Origin: Schistocephalus solidus
Lineage: Eukaryota > Platyhelminthes > Cestoda > Diphyllobothriidea > Diphyllobothriidae
Direction of reading: 5' to 3'
Length of the DNA stretch: 64,000 nucleotides
Assembly: GCA_017591395.1 (NCBI GenBank)
Contig: WEDG01000728.1
Coordinates: forward strand, 114,948-178,947
How positions within the stretch are numbered: the stretch's first letter is position 1; every line of letters begins with the position of its first letter. The notes under the pieces are model-generated. The model did not search any database, was not told the DNA's origin, and saw nothing but the letters and a program-made list of their open reading frames with translations. Below, in pieces: positions 11,900 through 23,125 of the stretch. The position numbers and the translations under genes were made by a program.

Positions 11900-12150
11900 G
11901 TCACCGGTGCTGCGTCGTCATCGAACACCGCCGCGTGGTGGTACGCGTAGGTGTGGATTTTGCCGGTCCAGCCACCTGCGTCCGATCTCACCTCCGGTCC
12001 CGGGGGGGGGGAGGAGACGGATGAAAGAGTGCAGTAGACGCAGCGCAAGTCTATTCTTAATTAAAACTAATGCACCCGCAATTCACCACACTTGTCTTCA
12101 GCCTGTTTTGAAGCACGCCGTGGACATAGTCCAACTCTACCATTGAACTG
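11900..12150 (+). repeat. 'X' repeat, copy 2 (diverged fragment)
   Basis: Contains GTCCAGCCACCTGCGTCCGATCTCACCTCCGGTC, a poly-G run (12001-12009), AGAGTGCAGTAGACGCAGCGCAAGTCTA and TTAAAACTAATGCACCCGCAA, in the same order as in the copies at 8655 and 37380. The 3' half is strongly diverged. Confidence 0.6.
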
Positions 12151-12865
12151 TTATTAGGTTTCCTGAAAAAAAAACAATTGCTTAACGTGTTTTGCTAATT
12201 TTCAAACTAGCATAGTGTGTCTTCTAAATTGCCAAGCCACGTGGACTAATAAAGAGTTAGTTTCTCTCTTCACAAAATAAGTAGTACTTCGTAAACTCGT
12301 GAATGCTTTGCGAGTTAAAAAGAACTGGTAAGGGTCGGAGAGCATTGCTATCAGTAGGTTTATAAGTCGCAATCCAGAAGGATAATGCGATTTCCGCCAT
12401 CACTGGATCTATCAGCATCGTATCCTAAGTTAAAAAGAGAGGAAATGTTAGGCAGAAATTAAGCGCTGATGCGTCAGAGTTAAAAAGATAAGGGGCACAT
12501 GTACTCTCCCTTTGAAGCGAGTACTCAGCAATTTGTTGTCAGCACAGCCTACCACGGCGCATGAACGATAAGGAGGATAAGCGCGGAGTTGTCGACTTAC
12601 CCCGAAAGGCAACGAATGGGATATTTATTTTCGGATATTGATCCCAGTTCACCAGATAGGCCCCTTCGCACAAGGAACGCCCTTCCCAAACAAGCTGTAT
12701 CCAGCTTCGGTCGTGAAAATGCTGCTACCATAGTGCATGGTGTTATGACCGCCATGCGTACATTTGGGACTTCAGATGGAAAAGAATTTCACGATGCCCG
12801 CGAAAGGTAAATGTGTACTCCCATCAGCCTACTCGGCATTCAAGCAAACAAAATAGTTCACTAAC

Positions 12866-13034
12866 CTCGAATAAGATGAGGATATGCTTGACTGAAATGA
12901 AATCTCTGCCAGTTTATTTGAACTTGGAGTGATATCCATGATGATGGGCTCAGTAGGGAAGACTAACTGCATCATGACCGGTCGCGGATGGTTAATGACA
13001 GACGGCCGAGATAAATCTGCGCCAGTTTCGCACG
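12866..13034 (-). CDS. Probable internal exon of the unidentified host gene
   Basis: The minus-strand reading frame runs from a plausible acceptor (CTTCGTGTCTAG, exon start about 13034) to a good donor (TTCGAG|GTTAGTG, last base 12866). The peptide includes RPSVINHPRPVMMQLVFPTE and IIMDITPSSNKLAEISFQSS and ends SSISSSYS plus two codon bases. Those two bases join in frame with the exon at 9522, giving Arg at the junction. The donor is convincing. The acceptor is one of several possible AGs, so the 5' limit is uncertain. No family recognised. Confidence 0.4.
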
Positions 13035-13159
13035 CTAGACACGAAGATCTTGGATACGAAGACAGAAATGTTGGTCTTCCCCTCGTTCCCAAACCCATTC
13101 AGTTAGTCACCGTAAAGCTGTCCGGCTTGGGTGAGGCTAATTATCCTGCTTAGATTACA

Positions 13160-14400
13160 AACAGAGTACAAAGGAGGGCGCAGTCTTTCTTCCTAATTGA
13201 CTGTCTGTGCGGTTGCTTGCTCAAATTCCGACTGAAGTGGTGAATTCGAAGAACCGAAGGTGAGGAACCATTCGTCTGGAGGGAATGTCTCCGCAGTGGT
13301 CTCGTACACATATATTTTTTCATGTCTGATTCATGCCAATGATATGGTCTTCTATTGCATTCAAGGGAAGCATGGCATTGGGATGATCCACGGTTACATT
13401 TTACCTTTTGATTTCTTGATCAACATAAATCATGTCATGGTCTCTGTCTTCAAAAGTTTGATGAAAAGTGTGGAGCAGGACTCTCAACTCTCAATTGCAG
13501 GACAGTACTCACTTAGTCCCTTCTATTTCACCATCGCTTCAAGGACTTCTTCGGTACGTGGGGATCGCGGTCCGGGACCTGAGCTTTCGTTAGACTTCCA
13601 GGTCTTGGAAGCAGGCCAGCTGGGAAGCTTAGCGTCAGACGGGGGTATGGGGGGGGGGTGGGAATGGGGTCGACTGTTACCACATGAGCGGAGAACTGAA
13701 GTCTGTTTCAACTCCCGAATCAGGTGGGCCTCGTGGTATCCAACGTAACGGTGGCTTATTTGGAAGGTCGGCTACATTCTGCGTTCTATTTCCGACACCC
13801 CCAGCAAGCCAATTAAAGCATAAATTTTACCTAAAAGGCAGCAGTAACATCAAAACAAGAGCTCAGATGGTACAGCGGTAGCTTATTAACTGATCCGGGC
13901 CAAAATGTCAGTTCCTCAATGGCCTGGGGCGAAGGCTAGCTGAGGATGTAAAGTAAGCCGGAAGTAGGCACACTGTTTAACCCTGCCGGCAGAGCTTGCT
14001 TATTTGGTATCCCGACAGGATATGGTAACAGGAGCCGTCCATGATACATGTGGATTTGCAGTGAATTCCGGGGAAACCTAGGTAAGGGCTAAGGTTGCGG
14101 TGAGGGGTACGGGTCCAGTTGGGGCTAGAACACAGGCATATTTACCCCTCCGGAAACCTAGCATACGACCACCTGTATTACGTTGCGTGTGCTCGTATTT
14201 GCATTCCAACCGGTTTGCCTTTGGCGGGTGCCACAGTAGTGGAGAGGTGTGTTTGGTGAAAATCCAGAGGACAAAATTGGAATAAATCACTAGAAGGTCA
14301 ACAGAAGGGTTCGGCTATGATGACTTGTCCAACCGCCTAATTAAGACACGAGAATAGGAACGATCTAAACATAAGTGGCCCTGCGATAGCTTTCGGAAGG
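13160..14400. other. No gene recognised
   Basis: Mostly featureless. A proline- and serine-rich minus-strand frame (13711-13532) could be a further upstream exon of the unidentified gene, but its phase does not connect cleanly to the exon at 13034. A G-rich TAAGG-like tract lies near 14081-14125. Confidence 0.3.
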
Positions 14401-14404
14401 GTAA

Positions 14405-14590
14405 AAATTTATGTAACCTAACTTTAACCTTAATCCTCACAGTAAACTGTAACCTTAATCTTAACCCTAATCCTACACTAAACTTAAACCCTACAGTGCA
14501 CACGAACCAAAACCCTAGCCCTTAACATACCCCTGAACCTGCCCTAACTCCGACCTTAACCCTAACCGTAGCCCTAACCCTCACCTTAAT
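14405..14590. repeat. Degenerate interstitial telomere-like tract (CCCTAA-related)
   Basis: About 185 bases consist of variants of CCCTAA / CCTTAA / ACCTAA, for example TTAACCCTAATCCTA, CTTAACCCTAACCGTAGCCCTAACCCT. TTAGGG is the telomere repeat known for flatworms. The tract is highly degenerate, so it is old or a telomere-like minisatellite. Confidence 0.7.
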
Positions 14591-14599
14591 CCAGAACCT

Positions 14600-15586
14600 A
14601 ATTTCCCCAGAATTTGGCGCAAGAACACATGCGCTGCGGGTGGTTCATATGCCCGTGTCCTAGTTAGGCTGCCATACAAGTCATCCTAACCGAAGCTTCT
14701 TATGCCTTTAGCCTCTGTCACCGTTTAATGCGCGAAACTACGGTTATCAAAGCTGAGGAGCAAAAGGTAGACTTTTAGAACAACAAAAGCAGTGCCGTAC
14801 GGTGACGTCGTAGGGTCCATCGGCCGTGACGAGGAACAGGCCGAACAACATATCATCGAAGGTAGAGAATTACTGCACACTGACCGGGTAAGAGGTATTA
14901 TACTCTGCTATTTGGGCTGTGCCCCAAAAAGAGTCCAGAAGAGGCAAGCTGAAAAATAGATTGGCAAAATGTTATCCGATGACAGTGGCAATAGAACACG
15001 TTGACATTATTGTGTTCTACCTTCATGTAGGTTAAGTGTGGAACTTGAAAAGAATTTTCCGCTTTTTGGTATAAGGACCGTAAAAAGATATGTGGATGAG
15101 ATAGAACGTCCTTTCTTGATGGAAGGGGAAGAGATGTAAAATGTTTTTATTTTAACGCGGACAAATACCTTTAGCTGGCCAATCATGGCCGAAATATGGA
15201 TGCGGTCGAAAAACGCAAGTTACTCGTGGTTATTTGCCAGCAGCAACCTCTAAAACAACGACTGCCTTCCCTAAGGTAAATTTTTTTACCAAATGATTTG
15301 TTTCCTTGCATAATTTTTAAAGAATAGCGTTTTTCAAAATGAAACAGCACAAACAGTGTCCACAACGCTCATATGTGCAATATTTACAGTCAAAATATGT
15401 TCACCATGAGCAACTATACGTTCCGGTAAGTGCAAACCTGCATGTCTAGTTGAGATTGGGAGTAGATTGCGCATCATGGATGGAATTGCGGTTGTCTGTC
15501 ATCAACGCCTTTCCAAAAAATTACACCTCAAACTACAGGACGCGCCGGGCGAACTCTCTCGCCTGCGATGGAAGCTATCGAGGTAC
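14600..15586. other. No gene recognised
   Basis: No exon, coding region or repeat family identified in this interval. Confidence 0.4.
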
Positions 15587-16255
15587 AGTCAGTTAGCGAT
15601 CTCATGAAATGTTAACCAAAATTCGGCTATAAAATTTCGACTAAGAAAGGCTACTTAAGTGTTATTGTATTATCAACCATCGTGTGACAAAGTTTATGAT
15701 AGTTCGGATGCAACAGGATGCTGGTTTTTGAATGCTTTTACTTTTTGGGCGGTCTGCAAAAATCATACTTGATAAAAAGTGACCATTTCAGTAGTATTTA
15801 GAGTCTATTTAGGTTTCGATGCCCTCATAAATTAAATAGCTTTTACAGGAAACATAGACAAACATATTCCTTTTTGTACTGACTAGGTAGCAGCTCAAAT
15901 GATCTTAAAATTTCATATTTAAGGGAAGGGAATGTTAAGGCTTAAAGACCGTTTTCCAATTCCCTAATAAATGGGAGCCCGATCTAACATTGTAGTTTCA
16001 TTTAGAATTTTAATCTAAAAGCTGTATGCCTTCTGTGTAAGGAATATCATACCTTCCTGCATGTTATTAAGAAGATACCATTAATTTCTCATAAAATTTT
16101 TGAATGGAGGTGGACTGTGTCTTATATCCCATGAAGGGCATTAATCAACGAACTTCTACGATACGGTGTGAATGGACAGTGTATGTCTCATAATTAGAAA
16201 TTTTTTAAAACCAAAAGATAGTCTTTAGTAGGGCATAAAATTTTAAGAAGAAGTG
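15587..16255. mobile_element. Long-TIR DNA transposon, second copy, interrupted
   Basis: The left end CAGTTAGCGATCTCATGAAATG and interior blocks (GGCTACTTAAG, AAAAAGTGACCATTTCAGTAGTA, TTTTACAGGAAACATAGACAAA, TTTTTGTACTGACTAGGTAGC, GAAGGGAATGTTAAGG) follow the same order as the 5705-6682 element. The right portion is cut off at about 16260 where a CR1-like 3' end begins, so the retrotransposon inserted into or replaced the right arm. Confidence 0.6.
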
Positions 16256-16263
16256 ATTGGCTA

Positions 16264-16675
16264 TCAACTAAGGAACAAGAAACTATATTCGGTTCAGTTC
16301 AGTTTTATTAAGGGAAATGTAGGTGACGCCTTTGAACGCCCTATTGATTTCAGTGACATCGCAAATTAAAACAGGCCGACACAATGGACGTTGGACAAGG
16401 GGCTATCTCCCCATCACTCTACAGGGCATCGGACAAAACAATTGGAAAAAAATATTGCTCAAAATGGAGAGTAGTACGTTCAACAATGCGTAAATTGTGT
16501 ATGGGGATAGTTTAAAGAAAATGTATTAGTTTCTGATGTCGTGGTACTGGTAAAACTTCTGCTTAAAAGTGTCAACGGATGGAGACATGATATGTCCGCA
16601 GGCAGAGCATTCCAGGCCTTAATCACTCTGTTGGAGAAGAAGAACCTACTTGCTTCCAGTCTTGCACCAGTCACG
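16264..16675 (-). mobile_element. CR1-like non-LTR retrotransposon 3' end, 5'-truncated
   Basis: The minus-strand peptide TGARLEASRFFFSNRVIKAW...LPADI matches the extreme C-terminus of the RT ORF of CR1/Jockey-type elements (RxxFFSNRVIxxWNxLP). It is followed by a short 3' region ending AATAAAACTGAACTGAACCG. The sequence starts abruptly at CGTGACTGG inside the coding region, as expected of a 5'-truncated target-primed insertion. Confidence 0.75.
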
Positions 16676-17215
16676 AAAATCAGGTAAATGGAGATATAAA
16701 AAATCGCATTGTTTTCGGGGAAACAAGGACAGATTTAATTTTAAAAATTCAGTTTTTCAAATTTGTGACTTCTAAGTGTATTTTTTTACCACACCGATAA
16801 TTGGGACTGTAAAAAAGCATATATACGAAAAGCCGTCACATGCCATCATTTTTCTCTGTCACCCCGTACGTGAACGATGTCCAGACTATATCTATATGCA
16901 GTTGGCCATTGATGAATACGGAAAATTGAAACGGAATGAGCGGAAGATTGACATTTCTTCGCAAAATCTTCGTATATATTCGGCCACTCGGTTGTGCATT
17001 TGCAATCTTAGAAATGAGCCGAAAAGTAAGCAAGTATAGCAAAATACGCTCCAATAGAAAGAAATAAGTGAGTTCTTTCATTTTCAGCAGACGTTGTATA
17101 ATTTATTTTTAGCGAAGTTAAAAACTGCTCAGACTTTATGAGTTTTTTTAAATCGGTCTTAGTCATATAAATTGCGGAAGTATGTTGTGGGCGTTTATTC
17201 TTCTCGATAACGAGT
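16676..17215 (-). repeat. 'S' segment: 540-bp repeat, inverted relative to 44276-44815
   Basis: This segment reappears in opposite orientation at 44276-44815 with only scattered differences. It contains an 81-codon minus-strand frame starting MKELTYFFLLERILLYLLTF and, on the other strand, an 87-codon frame starting MYFFTTPIIGTVKKHIYEKP. Both stay open in the second copy. The encoded peptides match no family I know. In both copies the segment directly follows the same CR1-like 3' end, so the two have spread as one unit. Confidence 0.7.
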
Positions 17216-17813
17216 TTTCGTTCAGTTCAGTTCAGTTTTATTAAGCGAAAGGTAGGCGATGACTTTGAACTCCCTTTTGATTTCAATGAGATTGCGAATT
17301 AAAGAATGTCGACACATAATGGACGTTGGGCATGATGTTATCTCCCCATCACTCCACAGGGCATCGGACGAAACAATTATGAAATAATATTACTCAAAAA
17401 TAGGGAGTAGTATTTTTCGATAACGCGTAAATTGTGGACGACAATAGGTTATAGGAAATGCGTGAGTTTCTGTTGTTGTGGTCGTACACATACCTGTACT
17501 GGTCAAACTTCCGCTTAAAAGTGTCAACGGATGGGGACATGATGATGTCTGCAGGCAGAGCATTGTAGGCCTTAATCATTCTGTTGGAGAAGAAGAACCT
17601 TCTTGCACGTAGTTTGATAGGATTTCCTCTCAGAGTAGACGCCGTGTGGTGTGCTAATTGTATCTTGTGTTTTCTCAGTTGTCTTTGGACATGTTTGGAT
17701 ACATTTTTAACGTATGAGAGAGTTCGCCAGGTCATTGGATTTGGTGCCTGAGTGGCCGTGTCAATCGAAATACCTTTCTGCTTGACTTCTTGCAGCCTCA
17801 GACATTGATGCAC
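17216..17813 (-). mobile_element. CR1-like non-LTR retrotransposon 3' end
   Basis: The minus-strand reading frame (139 codons) includes NPMTWRTLSYVKNVSKHVQR and the CR1-type terminal block LRARRFFFSNRMIKAYNALP, then SPSVDTFKRKFDQYRY. The 3' end is AATAAAACTGAACTGAACTGAAC, an array of TGAAC units at 17216-17232, like the short microsatellite tails that end CR1 elements. The endonuclease and catalytic RT domains are missing. Confidence 0.8.
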
Positions 17814-17841
17814 TGAAGAACTACTTCAGGTGTACATAAAT

Positions 17842-17967
17842 GATCTGCCTGCCGACGCTTTGCTCCAATTACTAGATATTTGTATAGAAACCAACTTTTC
17901 GTTCTCCTGCCAATGCTATCAACAACTTAAAGGTGCTTCTATGGGGTCACCCATGGGGGAGTAGGAG
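17842..17967 (+). mobile_element. Penelope-like RT fragment
   Basis: The plus-strand frame reads LPADALLQLLDICIETNFSF, then SCQCYQQLKGASMGSPMGE, the Penelope-like RT block usually seen as 'FxFxGxxYxQxxGxAMGSPLxP'. A stop follows directly. It is a small relic in opposite orientation to the CR1 fragments on its left. Confidence 0.65.
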
Positions 17968-18111
17968 GGACGCGAATCGTGCCGCAAGTGAGAGGAGAGG
18001 TATGTAAATTCCAATTGTGGGTTACAAGTCGGGGAGACGCAGAATCAGTAAAGATCCACTTGGCCCAGCGAGGATTAACAGTTAGTGATTTAAAGGTGGG
18101 CTCAAGTCCGT

Positions 18112-19017
18112 GGTCAATCTCATGAACGGTGAACCAAAATTTGGAAATGCATTTTTGATTAGGAAGGATTAAGCAAGTGGGGTTAAAATAACGCTTATTT
18201 TACAGCATCATCTCCAACTATGTGGGTCGTGACAGGATGCCAGCTTTTGAATACAGTTTTTTCTCCGCCTGCAAAATTTGCACTCAGTGAAAAGTGACTA
18301 GTTAAGTAGCATGGTTTTTTCTATTGATTTTCAATGGCCTTACAAATTCAAATGGATTTTCTAGAAGCCATGTAAATAAGTAATCTTTCTTGCATTAACT
18401 TATTAGAAAATTACATTTCAAATTTCGGACTCGAAGGAAGTGCATACGTAGCAAAACAGTTTTCAATTTCAAATAAATTTGAACCGTATATGCCGTTGTA
18501 GTGTGCCAGTCGGAGTGAACCAGCCGTATGCTTTCATGTAAGAAAAATCATAAATACCTTAGACCACTAAAAGAATTTTTCATAAGGCCCGTAAAATTTC
18601 CTTATGGAGCAGTAATAAGCGGACAGATGCAATGCCATTTGATTGAACATTGTTCAGTCTTAAACGTCCCGTAGTTGAAAACGTTTTAAAAACCATAAAA
18701 TTACCCTTTTTAAGAACAGAATCCAGATAAGATAGCATCTGCGACCAAATGAGCACAGGAAAAAGTGTTTTCGTGCATTTAAAAAATATATACTTGAATT
18801 TATAAAGGAATCGAAAATAACTAGCAAACATTTATCCTACATAAGCAGGCACTTTTTACCAACAGTTTCTTTTCAGGTGGCCAAAGAGAACCACCATCGT
18901 GGAGTGACTGCAATATCTTGGGATTAATCTGCAGCATGATTAATATTACAACCTCCCCTAAATAATCCTTCCTAGTCGAAGGTTGAATTACACATTCGGC
19001 AGTCGATGATTCAGTAA
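18112..19017. mobile_element. Long-TIR DNA transposon, third copy
   Basis: Interior landmarks match the 5705-6682 element: ACAGGATGCCAGCTTTTGAATACA, GTGACTAGTTAAGTAGCATGG, TTGATTTTCAATGG, TTCAAATGGATTTTCTAGAA, GAAGGAAGTGCATACG. Its right arm (about 18790-18960) is the inverted counterpart, ending in a GGAATCGAAAATAACTAGC...CTGCAGCATGATTAAT series. The termini are too decayed for an exact TIR. Confidence 0.6.
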
Positions 19018-19019
19018 AC

Positions 19020-19639
19020 ATACAAAACAGTTAGTATTCCTACATTTTCGGGACTATACAGACTGCTGCACAAATATTCCTGACACTCTCCAAGAGGTGT
19101 TCATTCCCTAGCCGATTACGTTTCTAGAGAGTCAACCGCTATGTTCTAAAGCAACAGGCTGTAAAATGCTCTGGAACGGGTGTAAAGAATTTTGGCCAAT
19201 CTGAGTAGGTATCGATAGAGTGTGTGAATCAATGACTTTCCATGTATCAGAGGCATAATTGGAGCGATATGTGTCCAAGAGTTTTTTTCTCCTAATTCAC
19301 TTATTCCACTTCACCGGAATAACGTGGTCACAGAAAATGAGTGGCGCAAAATAAAATTAACTGACGATGCTATGGCTCAATTCTATGGTCGGCCAAAAAT
19401 CCAGGAGCCGAATTTCCCACTGCGACCATAAAACACAATCCTACAAAGTGAATGTACTTTAAACTCAAGTTTCTCCAAGGCAGCTCGCCTACCTCAGTTC
19501 GATCAGCCTCTTAATTCCTTGAATGGCCTCTAGGTTTGACGATTCTTTCGAACTAAAACCATCTCTTTAGATGTGATTTTGTTGTTTAAAAATTATCCCA
19601 ACAAATTCGGCGCATAAAGTCTTGCGGAAGGACTTGAAG
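19020..19639. other. No gene recognised
   Basis: No exon or well-defined repeat seen. The right end probably contains more decayed Penelope-like sequence. Confidence 0.3.
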
Positions 19640-20180
19640 AAGCACACAACGTGGCTCAGACTCCACTTAGAATTGAACATCTCAAAAGACGCTTCGAATT
19701 TCGCCAAAACCTTACTTAAGGCTTACAAGGAAAACCCATGCGCAGATCAATAGACTTCTAATTATCTCCATGAACTCCGGTTTATTTGCAGAACTGGTTC
19801 TACAGAGGCTAGTAAATACACAATTCGCCAAACATGACCCGGTATTTCGGCACTGTTACCATGATGATGCATTTGTTATAGTAAGAACACGCTAACAACC
19901 TTCCATTACTGTTCAAGAGAATCGTCTCTGATAACGAGGTAAGACGAAAAGAGCAGCAACTGCCATGTCTTGGTGTCCTCGTCAAATGAAATTCTTACGG
20001 TGAAATTGAGACGACGGCTTACAGAACGGCAAAGAACACAACACCACTTCTCAGTTTTCACAGCAACCATTCAATAGCTCATAAACGAAACTTTGTGAGA
20101 ATGTTCTTCAAACAAATTCAGACGGACTGAAGCAGGGTAAAAGAAGAACTATGCGAGGCCTGATATCTCTGCAACCTATT
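19640..20180 (+). mobile_element. Penelope-like RT fragment with YHDD active site
   Basis: In plus-strand frames: MNSGLFAELVLQRL (about 19768-19809), CYHDDAFVIV (from 19854), LPCLGVLVK, then SFHSNHSIAHKRNFVRMFF (about 20056-20112). These are, in order, the MGSPxSGLxAExxLQRLE, YVDDTFVI, LPFLDV and FHSNHPxxHKRxxVRTLF blocks of Penelope-like RT. The catalytic Asp pair is kept, but frameshifts and stops separate the blocks. Confidence 0.7.
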
Positions 20181-20579
20181 TATGCGGAATGGCTATCCAA
20201 AGGCGTTTATACGTCGATGTCAGCAAGTTCGACCTTGAAAGACCCAAACAGAAACACCAGCGAAGCTTTCAAATGCTATGCCATAAAATTAGGGACGTCT
20301 CATTGGCGAATGAATGCATTGTTGCGGAACTAGGTGTTGGAAAAGCACACCAATTTAAAGCTACAATGCGCAACAGGTTGAGGAAAATGTAAGACAAACT
20401 ACTTTGCAGTTTTGTGTCCATTTGTCCTTATTATTTGGATATTTTTCAGTCCAGAGCGTACATCAGCACGCGTGAAAAAAGAAGTGAATAAAAACGGAGG
20501 TTGTAGAGGAAATCGTTCGCTGATCGGAATTCTGTATATATAAATGCATAAAAAACCACAGAGAAATCAAGTTAAGCGA

Positions 20580-22245
20580 ATAATCTTCAGGGCATGAAAA
20601 GATTTCGAAAAAGACCTACTGAACAGTGCGCTGGAATACCCGAAGTTATTCTACAGTTAGATTAAAAGAAGCACTCGAAACAGAGACCCCGTTCCCCTTC
20701 TGAAGACTAGCGAAAACCTAGTAATTTTTTAGAATGAAGCAAAAGCGGAGCGCCTTTCAAAATTTTTAAATTCTTCTTTACGAGTGAGAGCAAATTTACT
20801 CCTTCTGACTACGACTTCGATGATGGTCCAGTAATGAGGCTGTATCTTTTGACGAAGCAACTGTTCACAAAGAGCTGTTGGCCCTGAACGAGTCAAAATC
20901 ACCGGGAGCAGCTGACATACCACCCAAGTTACTAAAGGAACTGGCTGCGGAACTAGGTAAACCATTGTACATGCTTTTCCCAGCCTCGCTCGAAGCCGGA
21001 TGTTTACCCGATGATTGGAAATCTGCACGGATCACAACGCTATGCAAAGGTCTTCACAAATAATTAGAGACACATCAGTCTCACCTCGATCTGCGGCAAA
21101 ATTTATAGAAAATATGAGGGCTAATGCACTTCTTAGAACAGCATAGACTATTATCCGTTGCTCTAGCCGACTAAGCTACGTTGGCTAAAGCGTTGGCCTT
21201 CTCCTTGCTGGCGTGCATTAGAATACCCATCGAAGTTGCCAAGTTTTCCACAAGTGTGTCAAATAAATTATTCAAAATCTGCCAAAATCGTCCATTTCGG
21301 CGACCAGCAGTCAGCGGGGGTTACGGTCGAAAGTGGTGTTCCCCAGGGCTCCGTTCTTGGCCCTACCCTGTTCATTATGTACGCCAAAGACTGCGCCAGT
21401 GGACTAGATTGCAATGTAACCTTGTTTGCGGATGATCTTAAGCTACGGAGCGTCATCCGAACTGCAGCTGACGTGGAGAATTTGCAGACGAACCTAAAAC
21501 AACTTCAACAATGGTCAAGGAGCTGGATTTTGTCGTTCAGTGAGAACGAATGCACTTTTATACGATTCGGCGGACCCAGCGCTCAGAAGCCCATGGATTA
21601 CTGCCAGAATCGTATACCGTTGCGAGAAGTGGACGTGCAGAGGGATTTGGGAATGTGGATAACGAGCCACCTTAAACCCTCACTGCATTGCTTAGAGGTA
21701 GCCAAATCTGCGAAGTCTATTCTGTACCTTGTCAAGCGGGCTTTCTCTGCCTGTGATGAGAACTGCTTCGTTAAAATCTTTCGAACCATTCTTCGACCGC
21801 AAATGGAGCCCGCTATCCAAGCTTGGAGACCCTGACTCACTAAAGCCCTCAGTATCCTGCAAAATGTTCAAAGGCCTGCAACCAAACTTGTGACTAGACA
21901 GAGCTCATTACCCTTTGAAACACGGTTGTGTAATCTTGACCTCTTTCCCTTGATTAACAGGCAGCTACGAGGAGACCTGATAAAAACATTCCGTATCATG
22001 CATGGTCAGGACTGCTTCCTCGTACCTGGAGATTATTTTCAGCAAACAGCAACCACGAACTTGAGAGATCGTCCATTAAAAGTACGTGCGAATGCAGCCA
22101 GGCTGGACATACACACACGTGTGGTTGAAACTTGGGATGCTCTGCCTGTGCCTGTTGATATGTCTGCTTCCATTGAGGTCTTCAAGAAGAAACTGGATTG
22201 GTATAGCAGTGTCCAATATGCCACCACCTTAACAATTTAGTCTTG
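20580..22245 (+). mobile_element. CR1-like non-LTR retrotransposon, RT and C-terminus, frameshifted
   Basis: The plus strand carries ALEYPKLFYS (about 20628), then NESKSPGAADIPPKLLKELA (from 20888) and a LPDDWKSARIT block. After a gap come VTVESGVPQGSVLGPTLFIMYAKD, the catalytic FADDLK (21425-21442), a LQQWSRSWILSFSENECTFIRFG thumb region, and a C-terminal frame (21890-22240) with RQLRGDLIKTFRIM and TRVVETWDALPV. These are RT domains 0-7 and the terminal block of CR1/Jockey elements. At least two frame changes and a stop (after 21835) disable it. The endonuclease is absent. A Penelope-like remnant lies immediately upstream on the same strand. Confidence 0.85.
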
Positions 22246-22384
22246 TCCAAGTTGAAACAACTTCTTATTGTTACAATACTACTTGCTATATTTCAGTAAA
22301 CTTAAGCGGAATTTTTTTATATCAAATTCATCACCTATGCTTACGAAAGTTCGACCGTCGATTTCGACGAGGTCCACTGTTCGT

Positions 22385-22955
22385 TCCACGGAAAGGTGGT
22401 ACAGGGACGCTGACTTGCACGTGATTTAGTTTAAAGTGATAGTAGACTTGCGCTGCATCTACCGCACTCTCTCCTCCTCCCCCACCTGAGCCCGGTGTCA
22501 TGACTGAGTCAAGAAGACCGGAGCTGGGAGAGGGCGCAGGTGGCTGGCGCGGCCGGAGCCGCTCCTAGGTGTACCACCACGCCTGACTTGGATCCCACGG
22601 AGTGGGAGTGCCATAAAGGCCACATTAAGGAGCCATTGCAGCCTGACTCTCAGTCCACCAGTCAGCAACTCCACACAAAACACACATTTGGCTGACCACA
22701 TGGTCCGAGTTATTCCGTCAGTTGGCAACCTTCCAAGCCACGGCTTTTAGCGCACCATGATAGTATCAAGCGCGTCAGATTGTTTATAGTGCGGAACATG
22801 CGCTGAGCTGCCGACCTCACTCTCTACCCCACCCCCACAATCAGACCACCGTCCGAGCCAGTCAGTCGTCTGATGTGAGAGTGGGCGCATTGGCTGACGG
22901 GTCGGCGTACCCATTTTCGCGCACCACAGTACGACCTGGCCCCCATAACGCACAC
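22385..22955 (-). repeat. 'X' repeat, copy 3
   Basis: Reverse-complement counterpart of the copy at 37380-37965. It carries the same GGGACGGTGACTTGC-like, GCACTCTCTCCTC, GAGAGGGCGCAGGTGGCTGG, GATCCCACGGAGTGGGAGTGCCAT and AAGCCACGGCTTTTAGCGCACC blocks in reversed order. It has no plausible protein-coding content. Confidence 0.75.
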
Positions 22956-22959
22956 AACA

Positions 22960-23125
22960 GGACTCATTTACTCAGGGCATATGGAGGAGCCATCGCCGTC
23001 TGACTCCCAGTCCACTAGTCAGCCACTCGACACACACAGCACATACACTAGGCTGACGTCGTGGTCTGGTGTAAGCGTCAGATTGGCAGCCTTCCAAGCC
23101 ACGGTTTCTAGGACACCGTGATATA
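22960..23125 (-). repeat. 'X' repeat, partial extra copy
   Basis: Repeats the internal part of the preceding copy (AGGAGCCATCG...CTGACTCNCAGTCCAC...AGTCAGCNACTC...TTCCAAGCCACGG) about 350 bases downstream. It lies directly against the 3' end of the zinc-finger-tailed retrotransposon. Confidence 0.65.

Noticed and set aside
12589..12810. Plus-strand frame with a possible donor (GAAAG|GTAAATG) that could be an exon
   Set aside because: No convincing acceptor, no recognised motif, and it lies on the strand opposite the supported gene.
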